64,000 nucleotides of DNA, from the NCBI RefSeq assembly GCF_000964005.1, contig NZ_JXYP01000010.1, positions 153,048-217,047 on the forward strand. Reading direction: 5' to 3'. Numbering within the stretch: position 1 is the stretch's first letter; the number at the start of each line of letters is the position of its first letter. The DNA comes from Williamsia herbipolensis. Lineage in GTDB: Bacteria > Actinomycetota > Actinomycetes > Mycobacteriales > Mycobacteriaceae. This document shows positions 51,931 to 61,087 of this stretch, in pieces. Made by a program: the position numbers and the translations under genes. A model generated the notes under the pieces. The model was not told the DNA's origin and made no database searches. It saw nothing but the letters and a program-made list of their open reading frames with translations.

Positions 51931-53193
51931 GTGACGTCGGTGTTCGATCGCCTGGTGGGCCAGCAGGCCGTGGTGGACGAGTTGTCGGCCGCCGCGCGGT
52001 CGGCGGTCGGCGCCTCGGCGGCCCTCGACGACTCTGATGGCGGGGTCGAGTCGATGTTCGGCGACGCGGTACCCGCACCCCGCAACTCGATGACCCACGC
52101 CTGGCTGTTCACGGGTCCGCCCGGCAGCGGCCGGTCGGTGGCCGCGCAGTGCTTCGCGGCCGCTCTGCAGTGCGAGATCGCCACCGGCCTGCCCGGCAGC
52201 GAGGTCGGGTGCGGTCGTTGCCACGCCTGCGCGACGGTGATGGCCGGCACCCACGGTGACGTGCGCCGCATCGTCCCGGAGGGCCTCACGATCTCGGTGA
52301 AGCTGATCCGCGAGACGGTGCAGATCGCGTCGCGTCGTCCCGGGGTGGGTCGGTGGCAGATCGTTCTCATCGAGGACGCCGACCGACTCACCGAGCAGGC
52401 CGCGAACGCACTGCTCAAGGTGGTCGAGGAGCCGCCCTCGCGCACGGTGATCCTGCTGTGTGCGCCGTCGGTCGATCCCGAGGACATCTCGGTGACGCTG
52501 CGTTCGCGGTGCCGCCACGTCCCGCTGACCATGCCGGGCGTCGACTCGATCGCCGCGGTGCTCATCGGCGACGGCATCGACGCCGAGCGGGCGCGATGGG
52601 CCGCGTCGGTCAGCGGCGGTCACGTGGGTCGGGCACGGCGCCTGGCCACCGACGAATCGGCCCGGTCCGAACGCAACCAGGCGCTGGGTCTCGCACGCGC
52701 GGCGACCAACGAGTCGACCGCCTACGGCGCGGCCGAGGCGCTGGTGAAGACCGCCGAGAACTCGGCGAAGGCCATCAGCGCCGTCCTCGACGAGGCCGAG
52801 ACCGAGGAGATGCGCACAGCGCTGGGCGCGGGCGGCACCGGCAAGGGCGCCGGTGGTGCGATGCGCGGCACCGCGGGCTTCCTCAAAGACATGGAGCGGC
52901 AGCAGAAGTCGCGCCGCACACGTCTGCAGCGCGACGTGCTCGACCGCGCGCTCGTCGATCTGGCCGCGCTGTTCCGCGACGCCGTCGTCGCCTCCTATGC
53001 CGCGCCGGTCGCCGCGATGCATCCCGACCACTCCGAGCAGACCCTGCGGATGGCCGGTTTCGCCTCACCCGAGAAGCTGCTCCGCTGCGTCGAGGCGGTG
53101 CTGGCGTGCCGCGAGGCCCTCGACGTGAACGTGAAACCGAAGTTCGCCGTCGACGCCATGGTCGCCGACGTCGCCACCGCTCTGCGTCGCTAG
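51931..53193 (+). CDS. holB: DNA polymerase III delta' subunit
   Basis: 420 residues from a GTG at 51931. The AAA+ fold has a Walker A variant GPPGSGRS with Arg for Lys, a zinc-type cluster CGRCHACATV, IEDADRLTEQAANALLKVVEEPP and the sensor-1 region LRSRCRH. The Lys-to-Arg change fits a clamp-loader subunit that does not hydrolyse ATP. A Gly-rich insert (LGAGGTGKGAGGAMRG) interrupts the C-terminal collar domain. It orders the clamp loader for sliding-clamp loading. Matches the Rv3644c position. Confidence 0.92.
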   Translation: MTSVFDRLVGQQAVVDELSAAARSAVGASAALDDSDGGVESMFGDAVPAPRNSMTHAWLFTGPPGSGRSVAAQCFAAALQCEIATGLPGSEVGCGRCHACATVMAGTHGDVRRIVPEGLTISVKLIRETVQIASRRPGVGRWQIVLIEDADRLTEQAANALLKVVEEPPSRTVILLCAPSVDPEDISVTLRSRCRHVPLTMPGVDSIAAVLIGDGIDAERARWAASVSGGHVGRARRLATDESARSERNQALGLARAATNESTAYGAAEALVKTAENSAKAISAVLDEAETEEMRTALGAGGTGKGAGGAMRGTAGFLKDMERQQKSRRTRLQRDVLDRALVDLAALFRDAVVASYAAPVAAMHPDHSEQTLRMAGFASPEKLLRCVEAVLACREALDVNVKPKFAVDAMVADVATALRR

Positions 53194-53274
53194 ACCCGGG
53201 GCGGTCGACGCGGCGCGGTTTGTCCCCTGCCACGCACGCTCGATACACTCGGGAACGTTGCCTTCGGGCGGCAC

Positions 53275-53350
53275 GCCGCCTTAGCTCAGTCGGTAGAGCG
53301 CTTCACTCGTAATGAAAAGGTCGCGAGTTCGATTCTCGCAGGCGGCTCCA
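53275..53350 (+). tRNA. tRNA-Thr (anticodon CGU)
   Basis: A complete cloverleaf: 7-bp acceptor stem GCCGCCT/AGGCGGC, D-arm GCTC...GAGC, anticodon loop CTCGTAA with anticodon CGT in DNA (reads ACG), and T-arm GCGAG-TTCGATT-CTCGC. The discriminator is T and CCA is encoded at 53348-53350. The anticodon stem has one mismatched closing pair. Confidence 0.95.
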
Positions 53351-53468
53351 TCTGTTCGGCGTCACAGCGACGCCGTCACCCGCACGGGTGACCCTCCGAC
53401 ATCGACGGTCGGTGCCCCCCGAATGGCTATCGTCGTCGGCGTATCGGCATTCGATCATCGGGGGAGCG

Positions 53469-54947
53469 ATGCGGCACGACGAGTACGTCGAGCACGACGC
53501 GGTGGGCCTGGCCGACCTCGTGGCCCGCGGTGAGGTGACTGCGACAGAACTGCTCGAGGCGGCCATCGCGCGTGCCGACGCCGTGGAGCCGTCGCTGAAC
53601 GCCATCACCGTCCGTCAGGACGCCTCCGCCCGCGACCGCGCGTCACGTCCCCTGGCCGGACCGCTGGCCGGGGTGCCGTTCCTGGTCAAGGACCTGTACC
53701 AGTCGCAGCGCGGTGTGGTGAGCAACAACGGATCTCGTGCATGCGCGAACGCCGTCGCCGCCGAGGACGACACCGTGGTCACTCGTTGGCTCGACGCCGG
53801 GTTGGTCATCTTCGGCCGCACCAACACGCCCGAATTCGGCGCCAAGGGGACCACCGAGCCCGAGGCGTTCGGCGCCACGCACAATCCGTGGGACCTGGCC
53901 CACACACCGGGCGGCTCGTCGGGTGGTTCGGCGGCCGCGGTGGCCGCCGGGATCGTCCCGGCGGCGGGCGCCAGCGACGGCGGTGGCTCGATCCGCATCC
54001 CGGCCGCGTGCTGCGGACTGTTCGGACTCAAGCCGGGACGCGGGGTGGTGCCCACGGGTCCCGGCCACAGCGAGTTCCACCACGGCTCGGCCGTGACCGG
54101 TGTGGTCACCAGCACGGTCCGCGACAGCGCCGCGATGCTCGACGTGCTGCGTGGGACCGATCCTCTGGCCCCGCCGTTCGTGTTCGCCGACCCCGACGCC
54201 GGCTACCTCGACGCTGTGTCGCGCGCACCGCGCCCGCTGCGGATCGGTGTGCAGCGGCTCTCCGCGCTCAACGACACCCCCGACCCGGCGGTGCTCGATG
54301 CGCTGTCGTCGACCTGCGATCTGCTGACCGATCTCGGCCACGTCGTGGAGGAGGCGCGCCCCGCCATCGACGAACAGCAGCTCGCCGACGACTTCCTGGT
54401 GCCGTGGTTCGTGCACGTCGCCTCGGCGGTCGACGACCTGCGCGCCGGCGGCGCCGACACCTCCGACTTCGAGCTCGACACCCTGGTGATGGCGGCGATC
54501 GGTCGCACCACCAGCGCCGTCGAGCTCGAGGCGGCACTGGGACGATGGCACACCCACGTCCGTGCGCTGAGTGAGTTCCACCAGCGGTACGACCTGCTGA
54601 TGACACCCACCATCGCGCGGACCGCGCCCCGTCTGGGCGACTACGCGACGTCGTCGCTCGAACGACTCGCGGCACGCTCGGTGCTCTCGGCCCGACTGGG
54701 CCGCTTCATCGACGCGACCGGGACGGTCACCGCGGCGATCCTCCGCAACCTGTCGTGGGTGCCCTACACGCAGCTCGCCAACCTCACGGGTCGTCCGGCG
54801 GCGAGCATCCCGCTGCACCAGGCGCCCGACGGCCTACCGATCGGCATCCAGTTCGTGGCTCCACCCGGCGGCGAGGGCCTGCTGTTCTCGCTGGCCGGAC
54901 AGCTCGAACAGGCGTCGCCATGGCGCGATCGCCGTCCCGCTTTGTAG
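53469..54947 (+). CDS. Amidase-signature family amidase
   Basis: 492 residues from the ATG at 53469 with GGGGAG upstream. The Ser-cisSer-Lys triad is visible: Lys in [10 protein letters not shown], and the Ser pair in [43 protein letters not shown] is the usual continuation. The C-terminal region has [23 protein letters not shown]. The family hydrolyses amides of varied structure. It is a single gene after tRNA-Thr; the substrate is not deducible. Confidence 0.9.
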   Translation: MRHDEYVEHDAVGLADLVARGEVTATELLEAAIARADAVEPSLNAITVRQDASARDRASRPLAGPLAGVPFLVKDLYQSQRGVVSNNGSRACANAVAAEDDTVVTRWLDAGLVIFGRTNTPEFGAKGTTEPEAFGATHNPWDLAHTPGGSSGGSAAAVAAGIVPAAGASDGGGSIRIPAACCGLFGLKPGRGVVPTGPGHSEFHHGSAVTGVVTSTVRDSAAMLDVLRGTDPLAPPFVFADPDAGYLDAVSRAPRPLRIGVQRLSALNDTPDPAVLDALSSTCDLLTDLGHVVEEARPAIDEQQLADDFLVPWFVHVASAVDDLRAGGADTSDFELDTLVMAAIGRTTSAVELEAALGRWHTHVRALSEFHQRYDLLMTPTIARTAPRLGDYATSSLERLAARSVLSARLGRFIDATGTVTAAILRNLSWVPYTQLANLTGRPAASIPLHQAPDGLPIGIQFVAPPGGEGLLFSLAGQLEQASPWRDRRPAL

Positions 54948-54994
54948 GCTCGAACCGGTCCGGGGCTCGCGGTCCGCGAGGAGAGGAGACGCCC

Positions 54995-55345
54995 GTGAAC
55001 ACCTTCCAGAAATCGGCTGCGGTGTGGAACTCGTTCTTCACACGTCTCGTGCGGGTTCCCCTGCTGGACAAGGTGATCGGCAAATCCACGGCCATCATCA
55101 CCTACACGGGTCGTAAGTCGGGGAAGACGATCAGCCTGCCGGTGAGCTTCTCGCGATCGGGCGAGACGCTGACGGTGCGGGTGATGATGCCGGACAAGAA
55201 GAACTGGTGGCGCAACTTCACCGGGACCGGGGATCGCGTCACCGTCGACATCGCCGGCGTCGAACGCGCCGGTCACGCGGTCACCTCGCGGAGCGACTCC
55301 GGCGCGGTGTCGGTGCGCATCGACCTCGAACCGTCCGTCCGCTGA
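54995..55345 (+). CDS. DUF385 / deazaflavin-dependent nitroreductase-family protein
   Basis: 116 residues from a GTG with GAGGAGAGGAG upstream. The split-barrel segment ITYTGRKSGKTISLPVSF and WWRNFTGTGDRVTVDIAG are typical of the small F420-binding DUF385 (Ddn-like) family. These reduce quinones or detoxify reactive compounds with F420H2. It lies 47 bases after the amidase gene on the same strand, so co-transcription is possible. Confidence 0.8.
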   Translation: MNTFQKSAAVWNSFFTRLVRVPLLDKVIGKSTAIITYTGRKSGKTISLPVSFSRSGETLTVRVMMPDKKNWWRNFTGTGDRVTVDIAGVERAGHAVTSRSDSGAVSVRIDLEPSVR

Positions 55346-55422
55346 CGCGGGCCCGGCCACGGCGCGGCACCTGCTAGGTTTACTCACATATAGTTTGCCG
55401 CGCACCTGGACGAGGATCCCCC

Positions 55423-56859
55423 ATGACCGCACCCACCCCGACCGACGCAGCGTCCTCGCGTCGGTCCCTCGTCGTGTCGGCCCTGGGCACCCTGCTGGTG
55501 TTGGTCGCGTTCACCGCGCCGCTGTCGACGCTGAACGTGACCGCCGCATCGCTGGGCGCCGACGTGAGCGGCAAGACCTGGATCCTGAGCTCGATGAGCA
55601 TCGGCCTGGCCGCGGCCCTGCTGTCGGCGGGGACCATCGCCGACGACTTCGGTCGTCGTCGCACCCTCACCCTCGGTCTCGTCCTCATGGCCGTCGGATC
55701 CGTTGTGGGCGTGCTGGTCCCGGATGTCCTCGTGTTCGTGCTGACCCGCGTGGTCGTCGGGATCGGTGGGGCCGCGGTGATCGCGTCGAGCCTGGGCATC
55801 ATCGCCCACACCTTCGCGCCCGGCCCGGCGCGGGCGGCGGCGAGCGGTGTCTGGGGAGCGAGCGTGGGCGCGGGTATCGCGATCGGGCCGCTGCTCTCGG
55901 CGCTGCTGGAGAAGGCGCACAGCTGGCACGACGCCTACTGGGTCCTCGCCGCCGCGTCGCTGGTCCTGGCCGGGGTCGCCGAACGGGTGGTGCCCGAATC
56001 GCGTTCGGACACACCGCGAGGTCTCGATCTGCCGGGCGCCCTGCTGTTCGCCGGCGGGATCGCGACCCTGCTGGCCGGCCTCGTCGAGGGACGGCAGGGG
56101 TGGGGGCAGCCCGTGGTGATCGTGGTGTTCGTCGCATCGGCGGTGCTGCTCGCCTCGTTCGTGATCGTCGAACACCGCAGCGCGACATCGATGCTCGACC
56201 TGTCGCTGCTGCGATCACCGGCCTTCGGGGCCGCCACCCTCGCCGCCGTGGCGATCGGTGCCGGTGCGATCGCGCTCATGTCCTACATGTCGGGCTTCCT
56301 CGGTGCGGCGCTCGGGGTCTCGGCTCTCGGCGCCGCGCTGCTGCTGTTCGCGTGGTCGGGCACATCCGTCGTCACCGCGCTGCTGGCCCGCCGTATCCCC
56401 GCCCGGATCTCGGGGCGGGTCCAGCTCGGCGTCGGGTTGCTCGGCGTCGCCGTCGGTCTCGCCGGTCTGGCCGGAATCGGTGAGGGCTCGGGATGGCCGC
56501 GATTCCTCCCGGGGCTGCTGTTCGCGGGGATCGCGACCGGAGTGGTGAACGCCAACCTGGGTAAGGAGGCCGTGGCGAGTGTCCCGGCCGGACGCGGCGG
56601 GATGGGCAGTGGGGCCAACAACACCGCCCGCTACGTGGGGTCGGCGATCGGCGTGACGATCGTGTCGGTGATCGCCACCCACCCGGGACCCGGATCGGTC
56701 ACCGCCGATCTCGTCCACGGCTGGAACACCGCATCGGTGGTGACGGCGGTCATCTCGGCCGTGGGCGGTCTGGTGGTGCTGTGCCTCCACGTGCGGGCCA
56801 CTAAGCTCTCGACCAACGCCCTCGCGGGCCCGACAGTGCAGGTGGCCGACAAGCTGTGA
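55423..56859 (+). CDS. MFS efflux transporter, DHA2-like
   Basis: 478 residues with about 14 membrane spans. The first half has LSTLNVTAASLGADVSGKTWILSS and the conserved loop 2-3 motif DDFGRRRTLTLG. Motif C-like GASVGAGIAIGPLLSALL follows, typical of drug/proton antiporters. It exports small molecules; the substrate is unknown. The TGA overlaps the GTG of the PIG-L gene (GTGA). Confidence 0.88.
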   Translation: MTAPTPTDAASSRRSLVVSALGTLLVLVAFTAPLSTLNVTAASLGADVSGKTWILSSMSIGLAAALLSAGTIADDFGRRRTLTLGLVLMAVGSVVGVLVPDVLVFVLTRVVVGIGGAAVIASSLGIIAHTFAPGPARAAASGVWGASVGAGIAIGPLLSALLEKAHSWHDAYWVLAAASLVLAGVAERVVPESRSDTPRGLDLPGALLFAGGIATLLAGLVEGRQGWGQPVVIVVFVASAVLLASFVIVEHRSATSMLDLSLLRSPAFGAATLAAVAIGAGAIALMSYMSGFLGAALGVSALGAALLLFAWSGTSVVTALLARRIPARISGRVQLGVGLLGVAVGLAGLAGIGEGSGWPRFLPGLLFAGIATGVVNANLGKEAVASVPAGRGGMGSGANNTARYVGSAIGVTIVSVIATHPGPGSVTADLVHGWNTASVVTAVISAVGGLVVLCLHVRATKLSTNALAGPTVQVADKL

Positions 56860-57629
56860 GCGTTCTCGTGTGTTTCCACGCCCATCCCGACGACGAGGTG
56901 TTCAGCACCGGCGGCACGATGCGCCGCGCCTCCGACGACGGTCACCGTGTGGTGCTGGTGACGGCCACCGACGGGGCACGGGGCGAGTTCCCACCGGACC
57001 TGCTGGCCGAGGGCGAGTCGTTGCTCGAGCGACGTCGTGTCGAGTTGCAGCGCTCGGCCGAGATCCTGGGCGTGCATCGACTCGTGATGTTCGACTACCC
57101 CGACTCGGGGATGGCCGGTACCGACGACAACGCCAACCCCGACGCGTTCACGAACGTCGATGTCGAGACGGCGGCACAGCGCCTCGCCGACATCCTCGTG
57201 GAGGAGAAGGCCGACGTGGTCACCTTCTACGACAGCAACGGCGGGTACGGTCACCCCGATCACATCGCGGTTCACCACGTCGGTCGGCGTGCCGCCGAGA
57301 TCGCCGGTACACCACACAGTTTCGAGAACGTGGCGAACCGCGACCGTATGCGCGAGATGATGAAGATCAATCCGCGGTGGTCGGAGGAGGAGTCCCCGGT
57401 CGACATCGAGACGTTCGGCGTCCCGGCCGCCGAGATCACCGTCGAGGTCGACGTGAGCGACCTCATCGAGATCAAGCGCGCTGCGATGGTCGCCCACGCC
57501 ACCCAGATCGGTGACTTCGGGCCGTTCCTGGAGATGCCGGTCGAGATCTTGACCGCGGCGTTCGGTCTCGAGTCGTTCCGACGTGCCGATCTCGTGCTCG
57601 AGCCGATGCGCGACCGTCTGCCGCTGTAA
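56856..57629 (+). CDS. PIG-L family zinc deacetylase
   Basis: 257 residues from a GTG. Zinc ligands: FHAHPDDE near residue 7-14 and GGYGHPDHIAVHHVG in the middle. The size and motifs match the LmbE/PIG-L group that includes MshB and Mca, which act on GlcNAc-inositol and mycothiol conjugates. Being coupled to an efflux pump suggests detoxification, with Mca-like cleavage of conjugates followed by export; that is an inference. Confidence 0.88.
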   Translation: MSVLVCFHAHPDDEVFSTGGTMRRASDDGHRVVLVTATDGARGEFPPDLLAEGESLLERRRVELQRSAEILGVHRLVMFDYPDSGMAGTDDNANPDAFTNVDVETAAQRLADILVEEKADVVTFYDSNGGYGHPDHIAVHHVGRRAAEIAGTPHSFENVANRDRMREMMKINPRWSEEESPVDIETFGVPAAEITVEVDVSDLIEIKRAAMVAHATQIGDFGPFLEMPVEILTAAFGLESFRRADLVLEPMRDRLPL

Positions 57630-57634
57630 TCGGT

Positions 57635-58417
57635 TCAGCCGATGGTGGCGTGCATCTCCCACACGATGACCTCGGCGCCGACGTCGGTCGAGAGCGTCTG
57701 ACCACCGCCTCCGGCGATCCGCACGGCGTCTCCCTCGGTCAGCGGACCGACCCCTTCCAGCGAGGCGGTGCCCCGCGCGACGAACACGTGCAGGAACGGC
57801 GCGTCGGGGAGCGCGACCGGGCTCGCGTCGGGCTGCAGTCGTGCGACATGCATGGCCGCGTACTTGTTCTTGATGCGGATGGCCGAGTGGTCGGCGTACT
57901 GCGGCATCCCCGAGGCGACCGGGACCAACCCACCGGAGAGCAACTCGTGATCGATCTCGAGTTGCTCATAGGTCGGGGTGATGCCGGCCTCGTCGGGGAC
58001 GACCCACATCTGTACGAAGTGCACGGGTTCGGCGTGCTCGGAGCGGTACGCGCCCGCGACGTCGCCGAGTCGCCACGAGTCGTTCTTCTCCGAATGCATG
58101 ATGCCCGTGCCGGCGCTCATGCGTTGTGCGAGACCGGGATAGATCACCCCGGAGTGCCCCATCGAGTCCTGGTGGACCAGTGACCCCTGGAGCACCCACG
58201 TCACGATCTCCATGTCACGGTGCGGATGGGTGTCGAAACCCTGTCCGGGCGTGACGATGTCGTCATTGTTGACCAGCAACACCCCGTGGTGGGTGTTGTC
58301 CGGATCGTAGTGACTGCTGAACGAGAAGCTGTGCTTCGAGTCGAGCCACCCGATCCGGGTCTTGTACCGGTCGTCGGAACGACGGAGATCGATGTTCGGG
58401 GTGACCGCGATGCTCAT
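57635..58417 (-). CDS. Pirin-family cupin protein
   Basis: 260 residues. The N-terminal cupin has the metal-binding set FDTHPHRDMEIVTWVLQG and QRMSAGTGIMHSEKND (three His and one Glu). The C-terminal Pirin_C domain ends EVIVWEMHA. Bacterial pirins include quercetinases and redox-sensing proteins. It overlaps wrbA by four bases (ATGA) on the minus strand and is probably part of the same redox-stress unit. Confidence 0.92.
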   Translation of the reverse strand: MSIAVTPNIDLRRSDDRYKTRIGWLDSKHSFSFSSHYDPDNTHHGVLLVNNDDIVTPGQGFDTHPHRDMEIVTWVLQGSLVHQDSMGHSGVIYPGLAQRMSAGTGIMHSEKNDSWRLGDVAGAYRSEHAEPVHFVQMWVVPDEAGITPTYEQLEIDHELLSGGLVPVASGMPQYADHSAIRIKNKYAAMHVARLQPDASPVALPDAPFLHVFVARGTASLEGVGPLTEGDAVRIAGGGGQTLSTDVGAEVIVWEMHATIG

Positions 58418-59013
58418 GAGGCCAGTTTGCCCGCGATGGTGACCACGCGGGTGCCGAGGTGCTCGAGCGCGGCGGTGGTGGCGTCGTTGATCTCGTCGGT
58501 GTTGTTCGGGCCGGTGACGTGGCCGACGCCGTAGGGGTTGCCGTCGGCGAACTTCAGGCCGTCGGTGTAGCCGGGCGCCACGATGATGCCGCCCCAGTGC
58601 ATGAACGAGGTGTACAGCGCCTGCAGCGTGGTCTCCTGGCCGCCGTGCAGGGTCTGGCTGGAGGTGAACCCGGCGTAGGCCTTGTCGGCGAGCTTGCCCT
58701 GGGCCCACAGACCGCCGAGGCCGTCCATGAAGGTCTGGAACGGCGCCGCGGTGTTGCCGAAGCGGGTCGGCGAGCCGAAGATCACGCCGTCGGCCCACAC
58801 GATGTCGTCGCCGGTGGCAGCCGGCTGATCCTTGGTGGCCTCATAGTTCGCGGTCCAGGCCGGGTTCTCGGCGAACACCGACGGGTCGGTGGTCTCGGCG
58901 ATGTGGCGCACACGCACCTCGGCGCCAGCCTTCTCCGCTGCGGCGGCGATGGTGTTGGCCATCGTGGTCCCGTGGCCGGTGGCGGAGTAGTAGAGGATCG
59001 CGAGCTTGGTCAT
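58414..59013 (-). CDS. wrbA: NAD(P)H:quinone oxidoreductase WrbA
   Basis: 199 residues from the ATG at 59013. Flavodoxin-like fold: FMN phosphate loop YYSATGHGTTMANTIA, GVIFGSPTRFGNTAAPFQTFMD and FTSSQTLHGGQETT, then YGVGHVTG. It reduces quinones by two electrons with FMN. It is first in the wrbA-pirin operon and divergent from a MarR gene, with 98 bases between the starts. Confidence 0.95.
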   Translation of the reverse strand: MTKLAILYYSATGHGTTMANTIAAAAEKAGAEVRVRHIAETTDPSVFAENPAWTANYEATKDQPAATGDDIVWADGVIFGSPTRFGNTAAPFQTFMDGLGGLWAQGKLADKAYAGFTSSQTLHGGQETTLQALYTSFMHWGGIIVAPGYTDGLKFADGNPYGVGHVTGPNNTDEINDATTAALEHLGTRVVTIAGKLAS

Positions 59014-59111
59014 GTCGGTGACGCCTTTCGTCGGTGGGGTCGCGCGGTCTGTCGTCCCCGACGGTACCGAAGATGATTGCGTTGTCAACCAAATGTCGTA
59101 TTCTAGGAGGC
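59014..59111. promoter_or_regulatory. Divergent wrbA / marR promoter region
   Basis: A 98-base gap. It contains GTTGTCAAC (59081-59089), a short inverted repeat next to an AT-rich ATGTCGTATTC stretch close to the marR start, and TAGGAGG as the marR ribosome-binding site. The MarR protein probably binds here. Confidence 0.45.
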
Positions 59112-59582
59112 ATGACCGAGACGCAATGGCTCACCGCGGATGAGCAGCGGATGTGGCGTGCCTACCTCGACTCCATGCGGATGCTGGTCACGCGTCTCGA
59201 CCAGCAGCTCGCCCGCGACGCCGGGATCTCGCTCACCGACTACGAACTTCTGGTCACGCTGTCCGAGGCGCCCGAACGGCGGATGCGCATGTCGATGCTG
59301 GCGACCGCCGTCACCGCGACCCGAAGTGGCGTCACCAGGGCGATCAACCGATTGGTCGAGTCCGGATGGGTGGAGCGCGTGCCATGTCCGGACGATCGCC
59401 GCGGCGCGCTCGCGGTGCTCACCGATGCGGGCGCCGCGAAGTTGGCCGACGCCAGTCCCGGACATGTCGCCGAGGTGCGCACGAACGTCTTCGACGTGCT
59501 CTCGCCTCGTGACGTCGAACGGCTGACCTCGACCTACAGCGAGATGCGCAGTCACATGTCGGAGACGGCGCCTCGTCGGTGA
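59112..59582 (+). CDS. MarR-family regulator divergent from wrbA
   Basis: 156 residues. The winged HTH is LTDYELLVTLSEAPERRMRMSMLATAVTATRSGVTRAINRLVESGWVER, with the wing PDDRRGALAVLTDAG. Terminal helices form the dimer interface. It has one Cys (in ERVPCPDDRR), next to the wing, where an oxidant-sensing Cys could act. Likely represses wrbA-pirin and itself. Confidence 0.9.
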   Translation: MTETQWLTADEQRMWRAYLDSMRMLVTRLDQQLARDAGISLTDYELLVTLSEAPERRMRMSMLATAVTATRSGVTRAINRLVESGWVERVPCPDDRRGALAVLTDAGAAKLADASPGHVAEVRTNVFDVLSPRDVERLTSTYSEMRSHMSETAPRR

Positions 59583-59654
59583 GTGGTTTCATCGACAACT
59601 TTGTGCCCAGTGCTGCCGTGCGTGGTGCGTGCCCTGGGACGACAATCGAGAACT

Positions 59655-60668
59655 ATGGGCGACGTCATCGAGGTTCCTGTGATCGATCTGGCGGGACCGC
59701 GTCACGACGTGGTCGCCGAGGTCGACGACGCCTGTAGGCGCGCTGGCTTCCTGCAGATCGTGGGTCACGGGATCGACGCCGCGGTGGCCGACGGACTGGC
59801 CGACGCGATGGATTCCTTCTTCGCACTGCCGGCCGAGGTGCGCGCCGGCTATCGGGTCCCCGGAGCCAATCGCGGTTACAGCCCGCCGAAGAGCGAGTCG
59901 CTCAGCCTGAGTCTCGGCGTCGAGTCGGCGGCCCGGATGAACGACTTCTTCGAGGCCTTCAATGTTGGTGTCGAGGGCCGATCGTTCCCCGGCCTCGACC
60001 TCGACGAGAACGATTACGGCATCAACCTCTGGCCCGACGTCGTCGGCTTCCGCGAGAACGTGGAGGCCTGGTTCGCCGAGGCCGGACGGGTGGCACGCGC
60101 ACTGACCTCGATCTTCGCCGAGGCACTGCACCTGCCGCCGGACTTCTTCGCGGCGATCACCGACCACTCGATCGACGTGCTGCGGATGAACAACTACGCG
60201 CTGCCGCCGGGCACCCTCGCACCGGACGGCGAGCTCACCGGGATGGGCGAACACACCGACTTCGGCATCGTCACCGTCCTGTGGGCCGATCCGATCCCGG
60301 GACTGCAGATCGTCGGCCCCGATGGGCGGTGGCAGGACGTGTCGCCGATCGACGGAGCGCTGTTGGTGAACCTCGGTGACCTGACCGCGCGGCTCACCAA
60401 CGATCAATGGCGCTCGACCCTGCACCGCGTGCGACCGCCGGTGGTCGACGGCGCGATCCGACGGCGACGTTCGGCGGCGTTCTTCCACGACGGCAACCCC
60501 GATGCGGTGATCGCCACGCTCCCCGGTTTCGATTCCGCCGCAGACGGTCTGGCGCATGCACCGATCCGGATCCGCGACCACATCGCGGCGAAGCTGGCGG
60601 GCTCACGGCAGGGTCGGTCGAACGCAGCAGCGATCCGCGAGGCGCAACGCGTCCTCGACGCCCGCTAG
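59655..60668 (+). CDS. 2-oxoglutarate/Fe(II)-dependent dioxygenase (isopenicillin-N-synthase-like)
   Basis: 337 residues from the ATG at 59655. DIOX_N region VIDLAGPRHDVVAEVDDACRRAGFLQIVGHGI; the iron triad is HTD in GEHTDFGIVTVLWAD plus the distal His in STLHRV; the oxoglutarate Arg-x-Ser is in RRRSAAFF. These enzymes hydroxylate or desaturate small molecules. The last 4 bases overlap the convergent MarR gene. Confidence 0.9.
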   Translation: MGDVIEVPVIDLAGPRHDVVAEVDDACRRAGFLQIVGHGIDAAVADGLADAMDSFFALPAEVRAGYRVPGANRGYSPPKSESLSLSLGVESAARMNDFFEAFNVGVEGRSFPGLDLDENDYGINLWPDVVGFRENVEAWFAEAGRVARALTSIFAEALHLPPDFFAAITDHSIDVLRMNNYALPPGTLAPDGELTGMGEHTDFGIVTVLWADPIPGLQIVGPDGRWQDVSPIDGALLVNLGDLTARLTNDQWRSTLHRVRPPVVDGAIRRRRSAAFFHDGNPDAVIATLPGFDSAADGLAHAPIRIRDHIAAKLAGSRQGRSNAAAIREAQRVLDAR

Positions 60669-61087
60669 CGGCTGCCCGCGCTCTCGAGCTTGGACAGGAG
60701 CGTCACCAGGGTGGCCACCTCGTCGGGGTCGAGGGCGGAGAAGGCGTCGGGTGCGGGGTCGTCGGTGGCCATGGCGTCGTCGAGCATCGCGCGCCCCGCA
60801 TCGGTGAGCGACACCAGCTTTCGGCGCCGGTTCGTCGGGTCGACCGACCGCTCCGCTAGACCTCGCTTCTCGAGTTCGTTCACCCCGACCGTGGCCGCCG
60901 GAGCGTCGATGGAGGCCGCGGCGGCCAGCTCGCCGATGGTGACCGGACCCGCCGCGATGCGCCGCAGCAGCCGGAAGTGATTGAACGGCAACCCGGTCCG
61001 GGCCATCATGGCCTTGCGCCACGGTCCGCGGTTGTCGATCACGAAGTGCGCCATCACCTGCCAGGCGCGGGTGCGCGCCTCAGACAT
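60665..61087 (-). CDS. MarR-family regulator of the adjacent efflux gene
   Basis: 140 residues. HTH and wing: FNHFRLLRRIAAGPVTIGELAAAASIDAPAATVGVNELEKRGLAERSVDPTNRRRKLVSLTDAG. It starts inside the last 8 bases of the MFS gene on the same strand, so regulator and pump form one operon and the regulator probably responds to a pump substrate. Confidence 0.9.
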   Translation of the reverse strand: MSEARTRAWQVMAHFVIDNRGPWRKAMMARTGLPFNHFRLLRRIAAGPVTIGELAAAASIDAPAATVGVNELEKRGLAERSVDPTNRRRKLVSLTDAGRAMLDDAMATDDPAPDAFSALDPDEVATLVTLLSKLESAGSR